Source: an uncultured Johnsonella sp.
GTDB taxonomy: Bacteria > Bacillota > Clostridia > Lachnospirales > Lachnospiraceae
Assembly (NCBI GenBank): GCA_905373785.1
Contig: CAJPUK010000006.1
Coordinates: 1 to 29,086, forward strand
Direction: 5' to 3'
DNA: 29,086 bases
In this document: piece by piece, positions 1 through 7,123 of the stretch
Position numbering within the stretch: the first letter of the stretch is position 1
Layout: each line of letters starts with the position of its first letter
Position numbers and translations under genes: made by a program
The notes under the pieces: generated by a model
Told to the model about the DNA's origin: nothing
What the model saw: only the letters and a program-made list of their open reading frames with translations
Databases searched by the model: none

Positions 1-19
1 AACTACCTGAACTGTAACT
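1..19. mobile_element. End of a MITE-like element cut by the window edge
   Basis: Positions 4-19 read CTACCTGAACTGTAAC. This is the reverse complement of a terminal repeat nearly identical to that of the element at 19644-19827 (GTTACAGTTTGGGTAG); 14 of 16 positions agree. The body would lie to the left, outside the window. The match is short, so this is an inference from similarity to the two complete copies here. Confidence 0.5.
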
Positions 20-76
20 TATCTATGATAAAATCCCCATATAAAATAAATGTTGATAATATAGCCTAAACATATA

Positions 77-105
77 TTGACAATTAAAGAACAAAATGAT
101 ATATC
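77..105 (+). promoter_or_regulatory. Candidate promoter for the amino acid symporter gene
   Basis: A consensus -35 TTGACA (77-82) is followed, after 17 bp, by TATATC (100-105), a weak -10 box. It would give a leader of about 160 nt before the GTG start at 274. I looked for a glycine riboswitch in that leader, which would suit an alanine/glycine symporter, and saw none. The surrounding DNA is very AT-rich, so chance matches are likely. Confidence 0.35.
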
Positions 106-273
106 TATATGTAATATTAATATTGATAAAAAAAGAAGATAAACTGTCTAATTTATATAAAAAATGCTACGTATCTTTTAATATTTGCTGTTTATTTTAC
201 ATAAAATAACAATTTTTATTAAAAAGCAATAAACTTAAGCAATTAAATATAAAAACACAGGGAGGTATTTACA

Positions 274-1656
274 GTGGGGGCAGCAAATGAGTATGTCAAA
301 TTAATTAACAGTTATTTATCAGACTATATATTGGTAATACTGTTAGTAGGAGGCGGAATTTGGTTTACCTTATTTTTAAGAGGTATACAGTTTAGAGGTA
401 TAGGCACAGGGCTTAAGATGACTTTCGGCGGTCTTTTTTCTAAAAAAACCGAAGCCGGCAAGGGCGGTATGTCATCATTTCAGGCTTTAGCTACTGCAGT
501 AGCAGCTCAAGTAGGTACAGGTAATATAGCAGGTGCGGCTACGGCTATAGCGGTGGGAGGACCCGGAGCCATCTTTTGGATGTGGGTTTCAGCCTGTCTC
601 GGTATGGCAACGATTTTTGCCGAGGCTACTCTGGCGCAAAGATTTAAGGTAGTAGGAAAGGACGGAGAAGTTACCGGAGGTCCGGTGTACTATATTAGAG
701 AGGCTTTTAAGGGAGGAGCAGGGAAATTTTTAGCACTTTTATTTGCGGTATTTATTATATTTGCACTTGGATTTATGGGAAATGCCGTTCAGTCCAACTC
801 TATTGCAGCCGCTTGTAATACCGCCTTCGGTATTCCAAGTTATATAGTAGGTATAATAGTGGCATTGCTTGCAGTATTTATATTTATGGGCGGTACTAAG
901 AGAATAGTTCAGGTTACGGAAACAATAGTTCCGTTTATGGCAGCTTTATATATACTCGGATCTTTAATTATAGTTTTAATCAATTTCCGGAATATTCCTG
1001 CAATGTTTTCAAGTATTTTTGTAGGTGCTTTTAATCCGGATGCTATGGTAGGCGGTGCCTTAGGTGCCAGTGTTAAGCTTGCGGTTACCAAAGGTGTTGC
1101 AAGAGGTCTTTTCTCCAATGAAGCCGGTATGGGTTCAACACCTCATGCACACGCTTGTGCCAAGGTTGATCATCCTGCACAGCAGGGCTTTGTAGCTATG
1201 GCAGGTGTTTTGATTGATACTTTTGTAGTACTTAATCTGACAGCATTCGTAATTCTTACCACAACTACAAGAGAAGAAATAGTGAGTCAGGGACTTACTG
1301 CCGCAGCACTTAGCCAGTATGCTTATACATCAGTGTATGGCAATATGGGTCAGATATTTATCGCTATATGTATGTTTTTCTTTGCCTTTTCTACCATAGT
1401 TGGCTGGTACTTCTTCGGTAAGGCAAATATAAACTATCTGTTCGGTCCAAAGGCAGTGCCTGTATATACCATACTTGTAGGTATATGCGTATTCCTCGGT
1501 TCACTCGCTGAAGTTGACCTTGTTTGGAATATGGCTGATATGTTTAACTCATTAATGGTTGTACCTAATATTATTTCACTTTTTGCACTCAGCCTCGTTG
1601 TTAAAAAATTACATGACGAGTATTATGAGAAGAAAAAGAAGGGTGAGCTTAAATAG
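274..1656 (+). CDS. Alanine/glycine:cation symporter, AGCS family
   Basis: This is a membrane carrier expected to import alanine or glycine with sodium or protons. The 460-residue length is normal for the family. Many hydrophobic helices are visible, starting with residues 18-36. Family hallmarks are GTGNIAGAATAIAVGGPGA followed by FWMWVSA (about residues 82-109), and SNEAGMGSTPHAHA (about 283-296). The C-terminal tail is short and lysine-rich. The start is GTG at 274, supported by GGAGGT at 261-266 with 7 nt spacing. It stands alone, with a probable terminator at 1741-1789. The family assignment is firm; which amino acid it prefers cannot be read from the sequence. Confidence 0.93.
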   Translation: MGAANEYVKLINSYLSDYILVILLVGGGIWFTLFLRGIQFRGIGTGLKMTFGGLFSKKTEAGKGGMSSFQALATAVAAQVGTGNIAGAATAIAVGGPGAIFWMWVSACLGMATIFAEATLAQRFKVVGKDGEVTGGPVYYIREAFKGGAGKFLALLFAVFIIFALGFMGNAVQSNSIAAACNTAFGIPSYIVGIIVALLAVFIFMGGTKRIVQVTETIVPFMAALYILGSLIIVLINFRNIPAMFSSIFVGAFNPDAMVGGALGASVKLAVTKGVARGLFSNEAGMGSTPHAHACAKVDHPAQQGFVAMAGVLIDTFVVLNLTAFVILTTTTREEIVSQGLTAAALSQYAYTSVYGNMGQIFIAICMFFFAFSTIVGWYFFGKANINYLFGPKAVPVYTILVGICVFLGSLAEVDLVWNMADMFNSLMVVPNIISLFALSLVVKKLHDEYYEKKKKGELK

Positions 1657-1740
1657 TAGATATATTAAAATTTATACAAATAGTACATGATATAATCAAA
1701 CATAAACATGTTTTGCTTTAGATAATAAGTGGTCAAAAAA

Positions 1741-1789
1741 GGGCTGCTGCAAAGTAGGTGCAAATAGTTCATCTATAGAGCGGCAGCTT
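1741..1789 (+). terminator. Probable terminator of the symporter gene
   Basis: GCTGCTGC (1743-1750) pairs with GCGGCAGC (1780-1787), with one G-U pair, and can be extended by two wobble pairs. Inside it TAGGTG (1755-1760) pairs with CATCTA (1770-1775). The U tract is poor (TTATTGTATG), so termination may be weak. The damaged end may result from the adjacent mobile-element remnant. Confidence 0.5.
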
Positions 1790-1794
1790 ATTGT

Positions 1795-1847
1795 ATGTGG
1801 AATAAAAGTTTTTTAATTAAGATGGATGACCCTACCCAAACTTTAAC
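1795..1847 (+). mobile_element. Truncated MITE-like element, right end only
   Basis: CTACCCAAACTTTAAC (1832-1847) matches the right terminal repeat of the complete element at 19644-19827 at 15 of 16 positions. About 35 bp to its left also align (AGTTTTTT, then AAGATGGATGA before CTACCC). No left terminal repeat or core hairpin is present upstream; the symporter terminator lies there instead. The rest of the 1657-2097 gap is AT-rich, and besides a promoter candidate I see nothing else in it. Confidence 0.6.
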
Positions 1848-1979
1848 AAATATAGTATTAAATGAACTGAAAGCCTTAATTATAAAAAAACAATATACGG
1901 GCATTTAATATATTTTTAAACTATATTTGCTTAAAAATCTGCCACTGAAAAATATAGCTATACATATAAGCATATATCT

Positions 1980-2000
1980 TGCTATAATAGTAATTACTAT
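1980..2000 (+). promoter_or_regulatory. Candidate extended -10 promoter with overlapping palindrome
   Basis: TGCTATAAT (1980-1988) is a perfect extended -10 element (TG-n-TATAAT). No convincing -35 is seen, which extended -10 promoters can do without. A perfect 14-bp palindrome ATAGTAATTACTAT (1987-2000) overlaps its end and covers the expected transcription start, where a repressor would bind. It would drive the lipid kinase-ispF-cysS-mrnC string after a leader of about 100 nt. AT-rich context makes chance palindromes plausible. Confidence 0.4.
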
Positions 2001-2097
2001 AATTTTGTATCTGCCATATCGTAGATTTATTTTTTTGTGTGCTTTTACAAAATTTATATTTTTAGTTCTGATTACATAAATAAGGATGCAGTAAAAT

Positions 2098-3012
2098 ATG
2101 ATTAATTTCATTGTAAACCCCGGTGCGGGGAATATGAAAAGTTATGCCATATGGAAAAAGCTTGAGGTTTATCTACGAAAAAAAAGAGTGGAATACAGGT
2201 ATTTTCTTACAGAAGTTGAGGGGGATGCTAAGAAAATATCTTATAGTATATCAGATACTGAAGAATATGTAAGCATAGTAATTGTGGGGGGAGAAGGTAC
2301 TTTTAACGAGGCACTTAACGGACTTAATATAAATGAAAGAATAAGCGTTGCTTATATACCTACAGGCTTTTCAAGAGACCTTGCAAGGGGGCTTAAACTG
2401 CCTAAGAGTCCTATTAAATGTCTAAAAAAGATCTTAAATCCTAAAATGATAAGAAATATTGACTACGGTATTTTAAGTTTTGCTAACGGAGCCGAACACA
2501 GGCGATTTATAATGTCGGCAGGTATAGGACTTGATGCCGAGCTTTATTTAAACTTTAATGAAAAAAGGGATGTTTCAAAACTTCCTGTTATTAGGGAGTT
2601 TAAAAAGTGCTGTTCAAAACTTTCCGTGCTTTGTTCTTCGGTGAGCAGCAGGGGCTATGTCCTTATAGACGGATTTAAAAAAATTGAATTTAACCATATT
2701 CTTTTGATTGCCTCCCATATTCATCCTTATTCACTTGGCGGACTTAGACTTGCACCGAAGGCTGATAATTTGGATGGTGAACTTACAATATGCATCGTAC
2801 ATCAAAGAAGTAAATTAAGGCTGCTTCGTATTATGCTAAGTGCAATGTTCGGCAATCATCTTAAGTATACCGGTGTAAGAAGTTATGATTGCAATGAACT
2901 TAAAATTCATCTTGAATCTGCTATGTCCGTACATACGGACGGGAGGGATTGCGGCAAATGTACCGATATACATTTACATTGTGTGAGACAAAAATTAAGA
3001 TTTTTATTATAA
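2098..3012 (+). CDS. Diacylglycerol kinase-family lipid kinase (YegS/DgkB-like)
   Basis: A predicted soluble kinase that phosphorylates a lipid such as diacylglycerol; the real substrate is unknown. The 304-residue length fits. The N-terminal catalytic domain opens with FIVNPGAGN (4-12) and carries the glycine-rich GGEGTFNEALNGL (64-76). Two family motifs are altered: GGDGT reads GGEGT, and the usual GTxND segment reads GFSRD (90-94). Near the C-terminus the usual DGE reads DGRDCGKC. The changes could mean altered substrate or metal use, or weak activity. Start ATG 2098 has AAGGA at 2082-2086, rather far (11 nt). ispF follows after 17 nt, so it is probably the first gene of that operon. Confidence 0.85.
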   Translation: MINFIVNPGAGNMKSYAIWKKLEVYLRKKRVEYRYFLTEVEGDAKKISYSISDTEEYVSIVIVGGEGTFNEALNGLNINERISVAYIPTGFSRDLARGLKLPKSPIKCLKKILNPKMIRNIDYGILSFANGAEHRRFIMSAGIGLDAELYLNFNEKRDVSKLPVIREFKKCCSKLSVLCSSVSSRGYVLIDGFKKIEFNHILLIASHIHPYSLGGLRLAPKADNLDGELTICIVHQRSKLRLLRIMLSAMFGNHLKYTGVRSYDCNELKIHLESAMSVHTDGRDCGKCTDIHLHCVRQKLRFLL

Positions 3013-3029
3013 TATCGAGGTGAGATTTT

Positions 3030-3563
3030 ATGAGAATAGGTCAAGGTTATGATGTGCATGCCGTAGAAGAAGGCAGAAAACTTATCCTCGGAGGGGTTGA
3101 GATACCTCATAAGTGGGGACTGAAGGGTCATTCGGATGCGGATGTGCTGCTTCATGCCGTTATGGATGCACTCTTAGGTGCGGCAGGACTTGGTGATATA
3201 GGTAAGCATTTTCCCGATACGGATAATAAGTATAAGGACATTTCCAGTCTGGTTCTTTTAGAAGAGGTTGCAAAACTTTTGGATGAACATACTTATATCA
3301 TAGAAAACATAGATGCTACAATAGTTGCACAGGAGCCAAAACTCCTTCCTTATATGGAAGCCATGAAAGAAAATATAGCTAAAACTTTGGGCATAAGTAT
3401 AGGTCAGATAAATATTAAGGCAACTACTGAAGAATGGCTCGGTTTTACCGGCAATCTTGAAGGCATGAAGTCTTATGCTATATGTCTGCTTACATCCGTA
3501 AGTGATGCAAAGTATATTGATGTAACACCCGGCGGTTGTGGCGGTTGCTGTTCAAAGATGTAA
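3030..3563 (+). CDS. ispF: 2-C-methyl-D-erythritol 2,4-cyclodiphosphate synthase
   Basis: Converts CDP-methylerythritol 2-phosphate to the cyclodiphosphate in the MEP isoprenoid pathway, the source of the undecaprenyl carrier used in wall synthesis. Metal ligands D8, H10 (YDVHA) and H42 (HSDADVLLHA) are at the family positions, and KATTEEWLGFTG (130-141) is conserved. The family is normally near 157-160 residues. This one has 177, ending in an extra tail YIDVTPGGCGGCCSKM with cysteines 170, 173 and 174. GAGGTGA (3017-3023) precedes ATG 3030. ispD, often adjacent or fused, is not in the window. The gene sits between the lipid kinase and cysS as part of a tight operon. Confidence 0.96.
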   Translation: MRIGQGYDVHAVEEGRKLILGGVEIPHKWGLKGHSDADVLLHAVMDALLGAAGLGDIGKHFPDTDNKYKDISSLVLLEEVAKLLDEHTYIIENIDATIVAQEPKLLPYMEAMKENIAKTLGISIGQINIKATTEEWLGFTGNLEGMKSYAICLLTSVSDAKYIDVTPGGCGGCCSKM

Positions 3564-3584
3564 TAATACAAGGGGGATTTGAAA

Positions 3585-4994
3585 TTGAAGATTTATAACA
3601 CACTCAGTAAAAGAGAAGAAGAGTTTGTACCTTTGGAGGAGGGCAAGGTTAAAATATATGTATGCGGACCTACTGTATACAATCTTATACATATAGGTAA
3701 TGCAAGACCTATGATTTTTTTTGATACGGTAAGAAGGTATTTTATATATAAGGGTTATCAGGTTAATTTCGTTTCCAATTTTACAGATGTTGACGACAAA
3801 ATCATTAACAGGGCAATAGAAGAGAAAGTAAGTGCTGATGAAATATCCGAAAGGTACATAGCGGAATGTAAAAAGGATATGGAAGGTATGAATATACTTC
3901 CTGCCGATACACATCCTCAAGCTACCAAAGAGATAGCAGGCATGATAGATATGATCAAGGAGCTTATAGATAAGGGGCATGCCTATGTATCTAGTGACGG
4001 TACGGTATACTTTAGGGTTAAAAGCTTTCCTGAATACGGTAAACTCTCACATAAAAATATTGATGAGCTGCAGTCGGGTCTTAGAGAACTTAAAGTAAGC
4101 GGTGAGAATGACAAGGAAGCCTCATATGATTTTGTGCTTTGGAAACCTAAGAAAGAAGGAGAGCCTTACTGGGAGTCTCCATGGAGTGACGGAAGACCGG
4201 GCTGGCATATAGAGTGTTCCGTTATGAGTAAAAGGTATCTGGGTGAGCAGATAGACATACATGGCGGCGGAGAAGACCTGGTATTTCCTCATCATGAAAA
4301 TGAGATAGCACAGTCGGAGGCTTGCAGCGGAAAACACTTTGCAAAGTATTGGATGCATAATGCCTTTCTTAATATAGACAATAAAAAGATGAGTAAGTCG
4401 GAAGGTAATTTCTTTACAGTAAGGGATATATCCAAGATGTATGATTTGCAGGTCTTAAGGTTCTTCATGCTCAATGCTCATTACAGAAGTCCGCTTAATT
4501 TCTCGGCTGAGCTTATGGACAGTGCCAAAAACTCTTTGGACAGGATACTTAATGCCTTTGAAAAGCTTAGAGATTTTGAAAAGAAGGCTTCAGGGGAGAA
4601 TATGACAGAGGCTGAAAGAGTAGATTTTCATGAGATTATTTTAAGTAAGCAGAAATTTGAAGCAAGCATGGATGATGACTTTAATACCGCTGATGCTATA
4701 GCGGCAGTATTTGAGATAGTAAGAGTTTCCAATTCGACAGTTAATGAAGAAAGCACGCTTTCTTATATCAAACATATACTTTCCGTACTGTCAAAGCTTT
4801 GTGATGTGCTTGGAATAAAGACAAAGAGAAAAGAAGTTATTCTTGATGAGGATATAGAAAAACTTATATTAAGCAGAACCGAGGCACGAAAAAACAAGGA
4901 CTTTAAACGTGCCGATGAGATAAGAAATGAACTTTTGGAAATGGGTATAGTGCTTGAGGATACAAGAGAGGGTGTTAAGTGGAAGAGGGTATAA
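3585..4994 (+). CDS. cysS: Cysteinyl-tRNA synthetase
   Basis: Class I synthetase charging tRNA-Cys. With a start at 3585 it has 469 residues, normal for the family. HIGN (36-39) and KMSKS (268-272) form the ATP site, and the cysteine in YVCGPTVYN is a zinc ligand. Conserved blocks GWHIECSVM and DIHGGGEDLVFPHHENEIAQ are present. Two in-frame TTG codons could start it, at 3579 and 3585. AGGGGG (3571-3576) lies only 2 nt before the first but 8 nt before the second, and the second gives the usual N-terminus MKIYNTL, so 3585 is chosen. The end overlaps mrnC by 16 nt, implying translational coupling. Confidence 0.96.
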   Translation: MKIYNTLSKREEEFVPLEEGKVKIYVCGPTVYNLIHIGNARPMIFFDTVRRYFIYKGYQVNFVSNFTDVDDKIINRAIEEKVSADEISERYIAECKKDMEGMNILPADTHPQATKEIAGMIDMIKELIDKGHAYVSSDGTVYFRVKSFPEYGKLSHKNIDELQSGLRELKVSGENDKEASYDFVLWKPKKEGEPYWESPWSDGRPGWHIECSVMSKRYLGEQIDIHGGGEDLVFPHHENEIAQSEACSGKHFAKYWMHNAFLNIDNKKMSKSEGNFFTVRDISKMYDLQVLRFFMLNAHYRSPLNFSAELMDSAKNSLDRILNAFEKLRDFEKKASGENMTEAERVDFHEIILSKQKFEASMDDDFNTADAIAAVFEIVRVSNSTVNEESTLSYIKHILSVLSKLCDVLGIKTKRKEVILDEDIEKLILSRTEARKNKDFKRADEIRNELLEMGIVLEDTREGVKWKRV

Positions 4995-5392
4995 ATCTTT
5001 TTGAAAAGACCTCTACAGATCCCAAACTTTTCTCTCCCTTGGTGCTTGCCTTCTTAGGTGATGCGGTTTATGAACTTATAATACGCAGTATGCTTGTAAA
5101 TAAAGCCAATAAACCGGTCAATAAATTAAACAAGGAAAGTTCTTCTTTGGCTAATGCAAAAACACAGGCAAGGTTTGCACAAATCTTATCCGAGCATTTA
5201 AGTGAAGAAGAGTTAAGGATCTACAAAAGAGGCAGAAATACTACTTCACACAGTGTGGCAAAGAATGCAAGTATATCCGACTACAGGCAGGCGACAGGTT
5301 TTGAAGCCTTGCTCGGTTACTTATATCTTAAGGATAAACTTGATAGAATCATGGAACTTGTAGATATATGCCTTAAAGAAAATGACAATTAG
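4979..5392 (+). CDS. mrnC: Mini-ribonuclease III
   Basis: A ribonuclease III-type catalytic domain without the double-stranded RNA-binding domain; in Bacillus subtilis it matures 23S rRNA ends. It has 137 residues, the usual size. The signature LVLAFLGDAVYELIIRSMLV holds the expected catalytic aspartate D28. The start is GTG at 4979 inside the end of cysS, with GAGAGGG (4966-4972) in front. The order cysS-mrnC-rlmB is conserved in Firmicutes, which supports the call. Confidence 0.94.
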   Translation: MEEGINLFEKTSTDPKLFSPLVLAFLGDAVYELIIRSMLVNKANKPVNKLNKESSSLANAKTQARFAQILSEHLSEEELRIYKRGRNTTSHSVAKNASISDYRQATGFEALLGYLYLKDKLDRIMELVDICLKENDN

Positions 5393-5410
5393 TGCGGAAT
5401 GTTTTGTTAT

Positions 5411-5443
5411 TTAAGTCGGTGTAGTTATTCTATGCCGACTTAA
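5411..5443 (+). other. Hairpin between mrnC and rlmB
   Basis: TTAAGTCGG (5411-5419) pairs perfectly with CCGACTTAA (5435-5443). Five more pairs, two of them G-U, extend the stem to 14 bp around the loop TTATT. No U tract follows on either strand, so it is not a standard terminator. It could be an RNA processing or mRNA-stability element within the operon. Confidence 0.5.
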
Positions 5444-5472
5444 GTATACTGTACCGAATTAAGGGAGAAAAA

Positions 5473-6207
5473 ATGAAAGAGAATTTTATAGAGGGTAGGA
5501 ATGCCATAATAGAAGCATTTCGCTCCGACAAGACTATAGACAAGTTATATGTACAGGAAGGCTTAAATGATGCCCCTATCCTAAAGGCAGTTAAAGAGGC
5601 AAAAAAGCAGGGGAGTATTGTAGCTTTTGTAAGTAAAGAAAAACTTGACCTTATGAGTTCTACAAAAAAACATCAGGGGCTTATAGCCAAGACTGCCGAA
5701 TACTCCTATGCAGAAGTTGAGGATATATTAAAAATAGCCGAGGAAAAAGACGAAAGTCCTTTTATATTTATACTTGACGGCATAGAAGATCCGTATAATC
5801 TCGGTGCTATTATAAGAACTGCCAATCTTTGCGGTGCTCATGGTGTGGTAATACCCAAGAACAGGGCTGTAGGACTTACCGCTGCCGCCGTTAAGGCTTC
5901 AGCGGGTGCAATAAACTTTACTCCGGTTGCCAAGGTAACCAATATTTCAAGAACCATAGATGAGCTTAAAAGTAAAGGTTTGTGGTTTGTATGTGCCGAC
6001 TCTTTGGGCGAACCCATGTATAAGCAAGATTTAAAAGGTGCTATAGGTCTGGTTATGGGTAATGAGGCACATGGAGTAAGTGAGCTGGTCAAAAAGAAAT
6101 GCGATTTTACAGCAAGCATACCCATGTATGGAGATATAGACTCGCTCAATGTATCTGTGGCTGCCGGAGTTTTGGCATACGAGATAGTAAGGCAGAGAAA
6201 ATTTTAG
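5473..6207 (+). CDS. rlmB: 23S rRNA 2'-O-ribose guanosine methyltransferase, SpoU/TrmH family
   Basis: Methylates a ribose in the peptidyl-transferase region of 23S rRNA (G2251 in E. coli numbering). It has 244 residues. The N-terminal substrate-binding domain starts with EGRNAIIEAF (7-16). The C-terminal knotted SPOUT domain shows the three family motifs: DGIEDPYNLGAIIRTANLCG, VMGNEAHGVS and MYGDIDSLNVSVAAGVLAYE. AAGGGAGA (5461-5468) supports ATG 5473. It follows mrnC as in other Firmicutes. A large palindromic element begins at the base after its stop codon. Other SpoU-family targets cannot be excluded from sequence alone. Confidence 0.92.
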   Translation: MKENFIEGRNAIIEAFRSDKTIDKLYVQEGLNDAPILKAVKEAKKQGSIVAFVSKEKLDLMSSTKKHQGLIAKTAEYSYAEVEDILKIAEEKDESPFIFILDGIEDPYNLGAIIRTANLCGAHGVVIPKNRAVGLTAAAVKASAGAINFTPVAKVTNISRTIDELKSKGLWFVCADSLGEPMYKQDLKGAIGLVMGNEAHGVSELVKKKCDFTASIPMYGDIDSLNVSVAAGVLAYEIVRQRKF

Positions 6208-6366
6208 TGCATCGTTCACAAAATAAGTATATCAAAAACGATGAATATTTTTCTGAGTGTGTACATCAAAAAACGTAGGCGTAGTGGGGCTACGCTGAGG
6301 ATTTTTGATGAATGCAATCAGGAAAAGGGGCAAGTTATTTGGTATACTTATTTAAGAAACGATGCA
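6208..6366. repeat. Nested 159-bp palindromic element abutting the rlmB stop codon
   Basis: The ends are inverted repeats: TGCATCGTT (6208-6216) and AACGATGCA (6358-6366). Homology continues inward (ATAAGTATAT against GTATACTTAT) to nearly 28 bp. Inside, CATCAAAAA (6264-6272) pairs with TTTTTGATG (6302-6310), and GCGTAG (6279-6284) with CTACGC (6290-6295) around a TGGGG loop. The whole would fold as one long branched hairpin. It has no open reading frame. A half copy at 27762-27830 shows it is a repeat family and not a unique structure. Confidence 0.75.
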
Positions 6367-6433
6367 TTAGACTGTATGCCCCACGAAAACACATTTTAAT
6401 ACAGTTTGAGTAAATATTAAGAAATTTAATATT

Positions 6434-6536
6434 AAGAACTATTACGAAATATTCAATACATACTATATATAGTGACTTCGGCAAAATTAACTACTATATA
6501 GATGTCGAAAATTTGTTTCGGGATAGTTCTTTTTAT
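6434..6536 (+). terminator. Large-loop terminator-like structure before mraZ
   Basis: AAGAACTAT (6434-6442) pairs with ATAGTTCTT (6523-6531). After a 2-by-2 internal loop, CGAAA (6445-6449) pairs with TTTCG (6516-6520). A T-rich tract (TTCTTTTTATTTTATTTG) follows. The loop is long (66 nt) and contains a rough direct repeat of TACTATATA, then TCG or TCGG, then AAAATT. It may end rlmB transcription before the mraZ promoter. The long loop makes this uncertain. Confidence 0.45.
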
Positions 6537-6622
6537 TTTATTTGTAAGTTTTATGTAAGTAACTAAATCCTTGTAAAGCCTATAAATACGCTATTGTAAA
6601 GATGTTATACTTGACGGAGAAC

Positions 6623-6651
6623 TTGTATTTTTTGTCTATTTGTTATATTAT
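6623..6651 (+). promoter_or_regulatory. Candidate mraZ promoter
   Basis: TTGTAT (6623-6628), 17 bp, then TATTAT (6646-6651). The start would be near 6658, placing the MraZ repeats at about +6 to +30, where a bound repressor could block initiation. TTGACG at 6611-6616 is a better -35 but is not spaced for the best -10 candidates. Confidence 0.4.
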
Positions 6652-6660
6652 ACATACAAA

Positions 6661-6687
6661 AGTGGGTAGAAGTGGTGAAAAGTGGGT
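6661..6687 (+). promoter_or_regulatory. MraZ operator: three AGTGG repeats at 10-bp period
   Basis: AGTGG begins at 6661, 6671 and 6681, exactly one helical turn apart. Read as MraZ boxes this is TGGGT-N5-TGGTG-N5-TGGGT (6663-6687). In E. coli, MraZ binds TGGGN repeats separated by 5 nt upstream of its own operon. The site lies just before mraZ, and its last repeat overlaps the ribosome-binding region. The pattern is seen directly; binding is inferred. Confidence 0.8.
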
Positions 6688-6694
6688 GAAGATT

Positions 6695-7123
6695 ATGTTT
6701 ATGGGTGAGTTTAATCATAGCTTAGACATAAAAGGAAGGGTTATACTTCCTGCTTCTTTTCGTGAACAACTTGGAGTAAATTTTGTTATTACCAAAAGCT
6801 TTGACAAATGCCTTTCAATATACGATGAAAGTAACTGGAAGGTACTGCAAGAGAAGTTAGCTGCCATGCCCATGATTAATCTTGCCGCAAGAAATATCAG
6901 ACGTATGATAGTGGGAAGTGCTGCAACTCTTACGCCTGATAAGCAGGGACGAATACTCATACCTGCACCGCTTAGGGAGTTTGCAACGATTACAAAGGAG
7001 GCGGTATTTATAGGTAACATAGATCATATAGAACTTTGGTCCAAAGAAGCCTGGATCAATGCTTCCGATATAGATCCCGATGAGGCGGCAAATGAACTAT
7101 ATAATTCGGGTATAAGCATATGA
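6695..7123 (+). CDS. mraZ: Division/cell wall cluster transcriptional regulator MraZ
   Basis: A ring-forming DNA-binding regulator of the dcw cluster that normally represses its own operon. The reading frame is open from 6602, but the family begins MFMGEFNHSLD. Using ATG 6695 gives the standard 142 residues and excludes a promoter-like stretch from the protein. It holds two AbrB-type half domains, marked by DIKGRVILPASFREQL and DKQGRILIPAPLRE. A GGGTGAAG stretch (6684-6691) is a modest ribosome binding site inside the operator. ATG 6701 is a possible alternative start. The stop overlaps the rsmH start as ATGA (7120-7123). Confidence 0.94.
   Translation: MFMGEFNHSLDIKGRVILPASFREQLGVNFVITKSFDKCLSIYDESNWKVLQEKLAAMPMINLAARNIRRMIVGSAATLTPDKQGRILIPAPLREFATITKEAVFIGNIDHIELWSKEAWINASDIDPDEAANELYNSGISI

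Noticed and set aside
1..273. Glycine riboswitch ahead of the alanine/glycine symporter
   Set aside because: The leader is AT-rich and lacks the conserved purine-rich core and stems of that aptamer.
3552..3980. Minus-strand ORF of 142 codons over the start of cysS
   Set aside because: It is antisense to the conserved class I synthetase active site and has the odd composition expected of a shadow frame.
5838..6149. Minus-strand ORF of 103 codons inside rlmB
   Set aside because: It is antisense to well-conserved SpoU motifs, has no ribosome site and resembles no family.
6602..6694. N-terminal extension of MraZ by 31 residues
   Set aside because: The frame is open, but the extension has no ribosome site, covers the promoter and operator region, and departs from the family's standard N-terminus MFMGEF.
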